From NCBI RefSeq assembly GCF_016859285.1, contig NC_053414.1, positions 4,733,517 to 4,797,516 on the forward strand: a stretch of 64,000 bases of DNA. Direction: 5' to 3'. Source of the stretch: Xiphias gladius. Lineage: Eukaryota > Chordata > Actinopteri > Istiophoriformes > Xiphiidae. Below, one piece after another: positions 37,201-46,900 of the stretch (positions are counted from its first letter, which is position 1; the number at the start of each line of letters is the position of its first letter). The translations under genes were made by a program, and so were the position numbers. The notes beneath the pieces are model-generated. The model searched no databases. It had not been told where the DNA came from and worked only from the letters and a program-made list of their open reading frames with translations.

Positions 37201-40200
37201 CCGTCTTTGGTCTCAACACATTGCCGTTGCCGTACGTTCCCGGGCCCAGTTTCACAGTGCTGCGCATCTCTCACCTTGAAATCCTGGAGGTAGACGCCCA
37301 CCCTGCGCAACATGGCGAGGAAGCTGCTGAAGTGGGAATCGTCCAGGAGGATGTAGACCGCCACCCCCCTCAGTGTCGCGCCGATGATCTCCTTAAAAAT
37401 GTCGACATCAGTGAAGACGTCCATCGCTATGGCGATAACCTGGAGACACGTCAGACGAGTGGACACACTTTTAGCGGGAAGAACAATACGCCTCAGTCCC
37501 CGGAGATGAAAAAGATCTCAGCACGTCTGAGGAGTCAAAGATGGGACTTTTAAAGCTGTTTTAATGACAGGTCGAGAGTATTATACAAAAATGTAAATCA
37601 ATAAGAATCTACAGTGGCTCTGCCTGATGTGACAAGCGGCAGAAATTCTTCGAATGGCCACGTGGAGCGGACGGGTGTGCGAACAAATGAACGAATCTGG
37701 ATCTACGAGCTTCCTTGGAATCGTACCCAAAGTCAAAATATATGAGTTTCAACGTCTAAAACCAGATCCCGGGAGAGCGGCGGGGGGGCAGGTCGAGTCT
37801 CTGCAGCCACTCTCAGACCTTGTGCAGGTCACTCAGCACCTAGTTTAACCTGCGTTTTTTTTTGGAATACATCTCCCCAGCAGTTTAGAGGTCGCGCCTG
37901 TTTAGGCGTGAAACTCTAAGTAAAAAGCTAACCACAGATCAGTGGCCCTCGCCACAGTCACCATGGAGGTTTCTGAGATTCGTGTCGTGTAGTCCACTTG
38001 ATAAACACGGGTTTGCAGAGGGAGTGGATCTGTGGAACAAGCAGAGTCCTCACCACATTTTTAGACATCTGGATTCTCCGTTTATTGTGTGTGTTTTACT
38101 TCAATCTGAAGTTTTAGGCTGCTTATACGAATGCTGCGTTGAATGTTTAGCCCATCCTGCTGCAACACGAGCTCACCGAGGCAAAGCGAAGCAATAGTGT
38201 CGCCTGCGCTGAGACAGGGGAGTCTTGATTTTGACCCCTTCTGGCCTGCCTGCTGATTTTTACGAGGTCCGTTATTAACGGGCCACATGGCAGCATGCGG
38301 TGTCAGGTAGACGTAAATTACAAGAGGAGTGGTTCTCTCCAGGAGGAGAAAGAAAAAAAAAAAATCTTGCCTGAAAGCAAAACTGATTTACTGGTACATG
38401 TCCTGACAACAGCCGTCAGACCGAGTTGGGCCTGTTTCGGTTACAACTACGCCGCTGTGTACAGATCCCGAAGGCGCCGAGCAGAGCGTATCAGGAGGCT
38501 CCACTGTGTGCATGTTCATCGGTCATCTGCCCGCGGTGGAGAGTCCATTTCCTGCGCACGCACACGCGGCGCTGTAATGTAGGACTGAGCGGTTCCAGCT
38601 CTGGAGACACTGAGCTGAACCACCTGTCCGTTTTTTCTGGCAGCTGCAAGACACTGATGTAACATCAGTAACAGCTGGATACGTTTCCCTCATTTTACTA
38701 CGTTTTCCTCACAACACTGTTGTTGCACCTCGGCCTTTTTGTAATAGTTTCACCGTTCCATCTGAACGGTGTTTATATTGTACAAAAGGTTTATTCAGTG
38801 TTCGGTGGAAGTTACTGTAAAACTAAGGTAAAATTAGATTGAAATTAACTGGCTGTTGATGGCGGCCACTGATACTTCTCAAAGGGACAGAGATGCACAA
38901 CATTAAAACCGGTTTTACTGTTGTGGCTGATCAGTGTAATTATTACCAATAGTTAACCATTTATTAAAAATGATCGTATTTTGTTTTATTCTTCCTCTTG
39001 TGGAATGTAACTAAGTATAAGTAAAAAACTGAGCTACTTCCATTTTAGTATTTTTTCCATTTTTAGTATTTCTGGGGCATATTTACGCTTTTATCACAGA
39101 CAATGGAGAGATGACAGGAAACCAGGGCGAGAGAGACCCAACAGAGGTCCCTGGCTGGACCCGAACAGGGGACGTTGAAGATCATGGTCTGCTCCGTAAC
39201 CCCCAAGCCCCCCTCTACAGTTATCTGACAGTTACCAGATGCTATTTACAGTCAAGGCCGGAAGTAGTTTTGTTCTTCAGGCTCTGAGCTTCAGCAACAT
39301 TCAGTTTGTAATAACATGATAGAGACGTACACTCAGGTGCCAAGTCTCCGCTTTAATCTGAGCAGGTTTACATTAAAATAGAAAAGATAAAACCCTTAAA
39401 ACACAGAGTCTGCTCAGGTTCAGCCAAATGCAGGAGAACTCACCGAGCAACGTCTCATCATTCAGCAGGACAACGATCCTAAACATGCGGCCAAAGCAAC
39501 CAGCGAGCTTTTCCTCGAAGCGGCCGAGTCGGTCGCCTGATCTCAGTCCCACTGGGTGAAGACCAGACCAGAGGCAGAGAGACCCCCACAACGAGCGAGA
39601 GCCTCAGGAGGCAGCAATGGATCACCAGGGAAGATACAAAGAGTCTGCTGATGTCTGTGGGTCAGAGACTTCAGACCGTCACTGGCCGCAAAGGATTTGC
39701 CACTAAATATTAAATATAATGACTTTGTTTCACTTCATGTTTTATCCGTCCAATTACTTTTGACCCCCTTAACTCTGGGCACTGTGTGTTTAAAGGACTG
39801 TATCTCCCAAACCGTTCTTTCTATACTGAACTGCTCGGATTAAAGCGGAGACTCTGCACTTTAGCGTACGTCTCTGTTATTTTACATTCACTGAAGCTCA
39901 GAGCCTGAGGAACAGAAAAGTGTGTAACTGTCCAAATACTTGTGGTCTGGACTGTACTTTGCAAACTATGTGACCATTTCACAAAATATATGTATGTGTA
40001 TATATATACACATATACATACACACGCACATATATATATATGTATGTATTTCAAAAATATATGTAAATATGCGTTGTTATAGAATGTTTGTACTTTGGAG
40101 ACTTTAGTTACATTTTGCTCGTAGTACGTTCTTACTTCTACTTTAGTCCAATGTCGGATGCAAGCCTTTTACTTGTAATGGCCTATTTTTACAGTGTGGC

Positions 40201-41025
40201 CTTGCTACTCTTCCATAATCTGAACGCGTCTCCCATCACTTTGAGTGTGACGGCTAAAAGCCTACAACAGAGTCGCCAACATCTGGGTTTATCCGGCTGT
40301 TATCGGTTTTATTCCAGTGGGCGAGCCGGCGCAGGGCAGAGCGGAGGCCGCGCTCCGGCATGTGCCCACGTGTCTGCTCGCGAGCTCCACGGGCTGTCGC
40401 GTGAGGACCGGGGCAAACGAAGCGCATCTCTCCAGGCTCTGTGATGTGCTCCTGCATGTTTTATCTGACTGGAGCAGTCTTGTTCACAAATGTAATACGG
40501 CCAATTAAAGTTCCAGATCACATAGTTGTTTTGCCAGAAACTGCCGGGGAAATATTTAGGAACTCACTGAATGAAATCGTGAAATAGAGTATACATCTTA
40601 AACTGCAGGATGTAAACGCCCGATTCCCAGAAAAAAATCTGGAGGTGGCGACATCTTGTTCGTCCTGGGCGGAAGCTGCAGCCGCTGAAAAGGTGGTTTA
40701 CCCTGCCGGAGTGGTTGGAGATGTTTCTGTGAAAGTTTCCTGCTACAGTAACTGACTGCATAACACAACATAAATGGTGTAGTCAGCTGTGTGTGTGTGT
40801 GTGTGTGTTAATGTATATTGTAGCCAAGCCCTACAGTCCACCGCGCGCTCAGAGAAATATGCAGTGATGCCTATTTTCCTCTGAGTAAAAGCAAAGCCGT
40901 TCATTGTGTGTCGGTGCTGTTGATAAACTGCTATTGTCCCTTGTCAATACGCAGCGATGCGCGTGCGTCCACCAAAGACAGGAGGGTGAACCCCTACACA
41001 TTATCCGCACCTGACACTCCTTAGC

Positions 41026-41064
<39 letters not shown>

Positions 41065-41891
41065 CTCTCACCTGCCTCGCCTCCTGCCTCTGCCTGCGCA
41101 CCTACCCCCTCCCCTGACATGGTTGCCTGCCTGGGCTGCCTGGGCGGGTGAAACAGCAGGCTGATGCTGGTGTCCTCCGGCCCTCCCCGCCGGCGCCCAG
41201 CCCAGTTCCCAGTCCTCAGGTCCTCGTCTCCGTCCGGAAGTAGGTGGAGGTGGGGCTGGCTCCTGGGCGGGCACCCCCCTCCCCTCTGGTCTCCCTCTCC
41301 GCGGGGCTGCACTTTTTTTTTCCAAGATGAAGAAGATCTCCTCCTCTGACAGCAAGTGGCTGATCTGCTCGGCTCGGAGGAACTCCTCGTAGGCCTCTTT
41401 GCCCGGCTTTTCTTTTTTTTTTGCTTTTTTTTTTTTTTGGCGTTGGCGCTCTCTCTCTCCTCTGCCTCCTCTCCCCCTTTTGCCTTTATGTTTGACACCT
41501 CCTTTGCCTGGGCGGGTGCCTGGGTGGTGAAAACAGCTGGCTCTGGTGTCCATCCCCGCGGCAGCCCGGGCCAGGGCCAGCCACCTCCATTCCCCGTCCT
41601 CACTCTGTTGGGAGTAGAGGTGGAGGGTGGGCCCGCGCCTGGACCCGTCTCCCCTCCTTGCCTCTCTGGGGCGGCGGCAACTCTGCATTTTCCAAGATGA
41701 AGAAGATCTCCTCCTCTGACAGCAAGCAAGTGGCTGATCTGCTCGGCTCGGAGGAACTCCTCGTAGGCCTCTTTGCCCCCGCAGAGCAGGGCGTAAATGG
41801 CCAGGCGGTAGGATTCCTTGTAATGCGGCTGAACGTAAACCGGGATCTCCTCTTCTTTCAGTGAAGACAGGCAGGACAGATTGGACTCCAT
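31247..41891 (-). CDS. fam83b: FAM83B, DUF1669 scaffold protein; first coding exon disrupted
   Basis: FAM83 proteins carry a DUF1669 domain (phospholipase-D-like but inactive) that binds casein kinase 1; FAM83B is linked to EGFR/RAS signalling (family knowledge). Exons: 41072-41891 (start [20 protein letters not shown]), 37275-37439 ([18 protein letters not shown]), 33807-33931 ([23 protein letters not shown]), 31247-33323 ([31 protein letters not shown]). The last exon encodes a 691-residue Ser-rich region ending [15 protein letters not shown]. Residue-level likeness to human FAM83B sets the symbol. The last three exons join perfectly (2367 nt). The first is 820 nt, not a multiple of three, although the next exon needs phase 0. 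It contains a tandem duplication and frame breaks (separate entry). AATAAA on the minus strand at 30967-30972 is a plausible poly(A) signal. Confidence 0.85.
34080..34480. repeat. Probable dispersed teleost repeat in fam83b intron
   Basis: The text (CAACTTGGGGGCAGC, GTCTACCAACTCCTGAGGG, ATGCTCCGTTATGTTCACCA, GGCAGGTAGCGTGCAG, CTTTTTAGCTGAAAACAG) resembles a high-copy fish repeat that I recognise by memory only. No coding capacity; borders approximate. Confidence 0.4.
34910..35130. repeat. Probable dispersed teleost repeat in fam83b intron (second family)
   Basis: Contains ATTGGACGGATTACAATGAA, ATCTGGCACAGACATCGATG, ATCTCCTGACCTTTCATC and TAGCGCCACCGGCAG. These form a well-known block repeated in many percomorph genomes. 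Recognition is from memory and borders are approximate. Confidence 0.5.
39249..39954 (+). mobile_element. Internally decayed Tc1-like transposon with long terminal inverted repeats
   Basis: The element starts CAGTCAAGGCCGGAAG and ends (reverse complement) CAGTCCAGACCACAAG, and a TA dinucleotide lies on each side (39247-39248 and 39955-39956). Inverted arms of more than 100 bp follow: CAGGCTCTGAGCTTCAG, then GAGACGTAC, then AGTCTCCGCTTTAATC at both ends. Between them the plus strand reads [10 protein letters not shown] near 39463-39492 (a DDE-transposase DNDPKH motif) and then SPDLSPT-like text. The N-terminal half of the transposase is missing and the frame is broken. It lies in the fam83b intron 37440-41071. 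Confidence 0.8.
39984..40060. repeat. AT/ATGT microsatellite
   Basis: Alternating TATATG, ATACAC and ATAT units. It encodes a spurious YIYI-type peptide on the minus strand. Confidence 0.75.
40788..40808. repeat. (GT)n microsatellite
   Basis: About ten GT units in the fam83b intron. Confidence 0.8.
41036..41790 (-). repeat. fam83b: Diverged tandem duplication within fam83b first coding exon
   Basis: Two units of about 370 bp lie in direct order: 41404-41778 and 41036-41402. Both start (minus strand) with the same codons for [17 protein letters not shown] and EEEI, nearly identical in DNA. They then diverge with many indels through a GC-rich middle, and both end in long A tracts on the minus strand (T runs at 41035-41061 and 41409-41438 on plus). 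The first unit has a 4-base TTGC duplication that breaks the frame after HLL. The second unit keeps [11 protein letters not shown], but [10 protein letters not shown] and the closing [10 protein letters not shown] lie in different frames. A GTGAGAG donor follows 41072. Confidence 0.75.
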
Positions 41892-42469
41892 GGATGCCCC
41901 CGTCTCCCCTCTGAATCTCTGCGTGTCTCTCTAGGCTTTTCCTTCACCTTCAGCGTGACAGGTTGTGAAGCTGTTAAACATGCTGTTCAGACAACAAACC
42001 TTCCTCTGACGAAGCAGCAGGCACTGGAAATCTCATTGAGAGAGAAAAAGCGGTTTAGATATGTGCAGTAAAAAAAACGTGAAAACCCGTCCGTCAAGTG
42101 TGATTCACAAGTAGGTAAACAATGCGAGAGATGTGGTGACTCCTTCCATCAGCTGTCCTTGCACATTGTGTGACTGAAATGAACTGAATTCAGTGACAAA
42201 GTAAGTCATTAAACACTTACTTCATGACTGGTAAAAGAAACCTTGGTTTTCCTGTGCAACCAGAGCCCGGATCCTTTAGGAAACAGCGTAAAAAGCGCCA
42301 AGTCAAAACCCTCCAGTCAGCCTTGGTGCCTCTACTCTCTCCTGCAAGAACCAGCAGCACTAAGGCGTGGAGCTGAACTCTCTGTGCGAAAGAACAGCCC
42401 GTTGTACCTGCCCTGTTCACCCCGCCGACAGCTCACGCACTGTAACAGGCCACGCCCGCCTCGGCTCAC

Positions 42470-42600
42470 CTGGAGCGCGGGAGCAGGAGCAGGTTTCTTT
42501 ACCCGTTCGGCCTTCGCGCAGTCTCTCTGAGCCTGGAAACGAGACAATTTTTTTTTTGTTTTGTTGTTGTTCAGCACTGGGCTTTGTTCATTGCTGCTGC
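42470..42600 (-). promoter_or_regulatory. fam83b: Putative fam83b non-coding first exon and promoter
   Basis: On the minus strand a GCTCCAG/GTGAGC donor lies at 42470, preceded by CpG-rich sequence with a GC-box-like CACGCCCGCC on the plus strand nearby (42451-42460). This is about 580 bp upstream of the fam83b ATG. Transcription start and splice partner are not visible and are inferred. Confidence 0.4.
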
Positions 42601-42663
42601 CTCCTGACATATCTGGTGTGAGGAGGGTGAGGCAGAGAAAGGATTACTCACAAAGACAACACA

Positions 42664-43395
42664 ATGAGGTTGATAAGTAAAGTTTATTGCCATCACAAAG
42701 CACTGGGGGGGGGGCACAACATGTCGCAGACAGACAGACAGACAGACCTCTCTGTCACACAGAGACCAGAGCAGGAAGTGAGTATTTTTATTCACAGGAT
42801 CGCTGACTCCTTTAGTGCCTCCAAACGATGAAAGCTACCTGGGACAAAAGTAACCTCAAGGATTCGGGTTTATAGCAACTTTGGTCTTATTTCCGTACCA
42901 GATATTTTCCATACCCTAATAAACCAGAATCACCATTTCACATCCACAAAAACTGAATACAGGCATTCCACTAACGTTGCATAGTGGAAGGTGCAGCTTT
43001 TACAACACTGAACATCAACATCGACCCTGGCCTTTTTTTATTTCTTAGTTTTCTGCTTTTTCCCACCTGTGTCAAAGCACAGTGACCAGTTGAACGACAT
43101 GAAGCAACTGGAAAGGACATCTATGTTAGTGGCCACTGTAAAAGTCCCTCTTTTGTGGGGTTGTCCTACGTGCAGTGTGCCACTAGTTCTCGGAAAGTGA
43201 CACAAAAAACCCGCAAGAACTGGTTAGCAGCCCGTTCTCTGAAAGTCGTAGTCCAGAGTGTTCAGCGGGGCACAAACTGGGACTTTTAACAGTGACAACG
43301 TCTAAAGAAGGATTTCTTAAAATGGTTTCACGCTCATGCTAAAAATCAGTGTTGCTGACAGCAAGTGTTTCCCCCTCAGACATCGCCACCGCCGT
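42664..43395 (-). other. myom2: myom2 3' UTR (extent inferred)
   Basis: Non-coding sequence downstream of the myom2 TAG. AATAAA reads on the minus strand at 42683-42688, giving a transcript end near 42665. A CAGA microsatellite lies at 42729-42748 and a G run at 42706-42714. Confidence 0.45.
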
Positions 43396-43938
43396 CTACT
43401 TCCTCGGTGGGGTCGGAGACTTCATGAATCTGGGTGGGGTCGGTGACTTGATGCCGCGAGATGGGGTCGGGGATTTCGGGGTCGGGGACTTTGGGGTTGG
43501 GGACTTCGGGGTTGGGGTTGGAGACTTTGGGACCGGGGTGGAAGCTGGAGTCGGGCTCTTCACGGATGGCGCTGGGGTGTGGGCCTTGGAAGGTGTGGGG
43601 GTTGGGGTCTTGGAGGGGGGGGCCGGGGACTTGGGCGGCACAGACGTGGCTACCGGCGTGGCCATCTTGGGCTGTCCCAGCTTGTGCTCGGGGATCTGCT
43701 CGCCGTGCTTGTAGACGCTGACGGTGATCTCGACGAACTCGCCGCCGTACTTGTTCCGCACGTTGATGCTGTACTTGCCGGAGTCTTCGGGAGTGACTCT
43801 GTCTATGACGAGGCTGGCGAACTTGCTGCCGTCAAACGTGAGCTTGGCGTGCTCGGTGGAGATGACTTCCTGCTCGTTCTTGAACCAGGTGACCTCAGGG
43901 GTCGGCTCGCCCCACACGGTGCAGGTCAGGCTCAGGGA
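43396..43938 (-). CDS. myom2: myom2 last exon: final Ig domain plus KSPTP-repeat tail
   Basis: The exon begins SLSLTCTVWGEPTPEVTWFK and completes the last Ig (DSGKYSINVRNKYGGEFVEI). After VYKHGEQIP it continues for about 95 residues that are almost wholly Pro, Lys, Ser and Thr, with seven KSPTP units, ending KSPTPPRK and a TAG at 43396-43398. The recalled human protein has only a short tail after the same KHGEKIP point. The frame is open and uninterrupted and the repeats keep the frame, which argues for translation. The last Ig mediates antiparallel dimerisation in myomesins (family knowledge), so the tail would project from the dimer. Confidence 0.85.
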   Translation of the reverse strand, partial: SLSLTCTVWGEPTPEVTWFKNEQEVISTEHAKLTFDGSKFASLVIDRVTPEDSGKYSINVRNKYGGEFVEITVSVYKHGEQIPEHKLGQPKMATPVATSVPPKSPAPPSKTPTPTPSKAHTPAPSVKSPTPASTPVPKSPTPTPKSPTPKSPTPKSPTPSRGIKSPTPPRFMKSPTPPRK

Positions 43939-46900
43939 CTGAGGAGGGTCGAGAGTGAAACTCATGTCAAACTTTATTTATTGTGGGATGTTTTTAACAA
44001 TGTAGGTTTGTTTAAGTACTTTACCAAAAGCAATTTAAGGGCCAGGTAAAGTTAATTATAGAAAACCCACTTGTCCCCAGAGCACCCCCCCCCGAGGAAC
44101 TGAAAGATAAATCTGGGATGGGTAACAGTTTAAGAAAGTTTTGTTCTAATCTTCGTTTTTTTAAAATAAAACAATCCACGGAGGTTTAATCCCCCTTTGG
44201 CTTCCTTGTACATATCCCTACAGTTGCATGTATCTTGACAAAAACAGGTTTGGCACCACTGCCCTAAAGGTATCTAGACTAAAAGACTGTTTTTTTTGGC
44301 ATTCACAAAAATAAGTAGTAAATAAGAACAAGAGCCAGTCCAAAGCTCTTGTTTCGCTGTTTTTTTTTCCCAGCACTTATTTCACAGGAATGCTGCCAGG
44401 GCAGTACAACTCGTACAACACGCATAACCCTCGACCTCATTACCACATGCCTACAATAAAGGTGTTTAAAAAAAAAATAAAATCATTTTGTACAGTGTTG
44501 ATTTATATGAGCGTGTGTAACGTGAGAGGGCAGAGGTTGAGAAATCCTCACCTTCTCTTCCATGATGGTGACCACGTCAGGCAGACCACCGACCACTCTG
44601 CCACGGTCTGAGGAGAGACGACAAAAAGTACGTCACCTCGGCGCTCAAGACAACAACAACAACAACAACAACAACGACGACGAGGCTCTACTTTAGTGAA
44701 GAATTTCACCCTATTTGCACTGAGAGGTGATGTAAGACTCCACCTGTCCCAGTGTAAACAACGCTGGGATGATGAGTAAGAGGAGGAATGTAAAGCTCCA
44801 ACTCTTTCAATCGCACTTTGCCTTGAAAGCAAATAACTCACCCGGGAGACTCTAAATAACACGCTACACACGTAAGTGTTTAAATGTAGGTCAGCGTGGC
44901 TTAGATGAGCCGGAAGAATAAGGCGAGCTAATATCTCACTAACGGTGCCGATATAAAAAATGATGATTTATACTCACTCTTCTCAGCAAATGCAGCTGCC
45001 CTGAAAGACAAAATAAGGACGGTACGATTAATATCATTTGGACACAAATTGAAGGTACATGTTCACAAACTACTGTACTACTGTTCACATAACTTACTTA
45101 AGTCTCAGGTACTCCTCATAAGCGTCGGTGTACGCTGCAAAAAGAAAAATAATCTCATGACAACTGACTGAAGTCACCAAACTCCAAGCCAAGAGGGTAG
45201 AAAAGCAAAAACATAAATACACACAACATAAAAATGAATGGCCACAGAGTAATAAAAGCAAAAATCAGTTAAAATGAAAATTAATATACTCATCAAGGGG
45301 ACAGTTGTGAAAAAGTGTATTCATTTTATGTTATAGATGTTGAGGTAAAAGTAGTTTTCTACCTTGTCCAGAGAGGTCAAAGGTCCTGGTGTGAGTCTTC
45401 ACGCCGTCCGAGATCTCGATGGAGTAGTGACCCTTCTCCTTATCGGATGGGTCGCAGATCTGCATCCAGGCCATCTCCGCCGTGCCACCGATCCTCATCT
45501 TCTCGGAGGAGGAAATCTTACTCTCCCTGCGGGTTTAGAACACAGGCCACGGGACTCAGTTTTCAATTCGCCACGAGATCAAATGAAGACCGCGTTCGAG
45601 GTTCATGCGTTGGCACGGCTACAAACCGACCACATCGAGAATAATATCTGAGAAAAAGCCACATCACTCAATCGAACACCGAAGGTCCATTGTACGCTGT
45701 CAAAGGGGCGTAGAGGGATGTGGCTGTAGAGACGCTAAACACTTTTTATGGCATGTTAATTAGGAAGTGTAACATTTCCTAAACGAAGCCAACAAACAAT
45801 AAATCATTTGCGTATTTTTTTTTTTTTGACAGCCGAGAGAAAAAACCTGCTGTGGTGTGACTGAATGTTGAGTAGCCCGAACTCTGGGTTACATTTAATA
45901 TGAGCTGTGTGTGAAGTACCTCAAGTGTGTAGAAAGTCCGAGGGGAGGAGGGACTGCAGTGTGTTTGCGTATGTGTGCATGTTGTCACTGCCACTGTTAA
46001 TGGAGTAGAGGCTGAATATGCTTCGGAGACTGCTGGTGCACGTATGCGTGGTGACTACAGTACAACTGGCCTTTAAACAAACCTTGAGCAGGCGCCAACA
46101 CCTGTCACATGATCTGTTCTGTAACGTCTCTAACACTCCTGTTACTGTTGTAGGTGAAGACCAAACAGAGGTTTTTTTTTTTTAGAGTCTTAAAAAGTTT
46201 CTCTACGGCATTTAACACTAATGACTAAAACAACAAAATGAAGTTCAAGTTTGGAGGCAAAAAACAAACTGTTTAATGCTCAAAAACACAGGAAATCTGC
46301 TTCATCGGGAATGTGTGCGCGTGTGGTTTTATCATATTTGATTGAAAAAAAAAAAAAAAAAAAAAAAGACCACAACTGTAATCACTTTAATTTTAAATGT
46401 TGCCAAACTCTGATTGGTGCACGGAAACATACGACATCAACTTTCTCCGAATGAGCCCTACCCACGTCTTTCACACAGCAAAAACACGAAAAATATGTTA
46501 CAGGAAATGACAGAAAATCTTCCAGCTTTATGGGAAAATTGTGTGTTCATGATGGATGCCATTCCATGTAGTAAGAACCTGATTGAGAGAAATGGTTTTT
46601 CGGGGGCCTCGAATCCTCGAGGGGGGGGGGCTGTGATGCATGATGAAGCTGTTTCCTGATAACTGATCAAGTACCAGTCCCTGGTTGCAAATATCAGGGT
46701 ACCGGGATGTGAATGTAGATGAGAATTTCATGTGGCAGCGTTGGCAAGTTCACAAACTGGCCTGTCAGTGGGTTTTTTTAAAATCACTAGAAGGTTTACA
46801 CACACACAAAAAAAAAAAAAGCTCGACGGTCGGCGAAAGTTTGGTACATCTCAGCTGTAAAAGTCATAGGAAGCGTTTAAACTGTACTTGTGTTTCCAGA

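Noticed and set aside
41001-41891. Single long minus-strand ORF read as a Lys-rich 296-residue protein
   Set aside because: It runs through homopolymers, a splice donor and out-of-frame parts of the duplicated fam83b exon; the poly-Lys segments are A tracts and only the first 57 or so residues match FAM83B.
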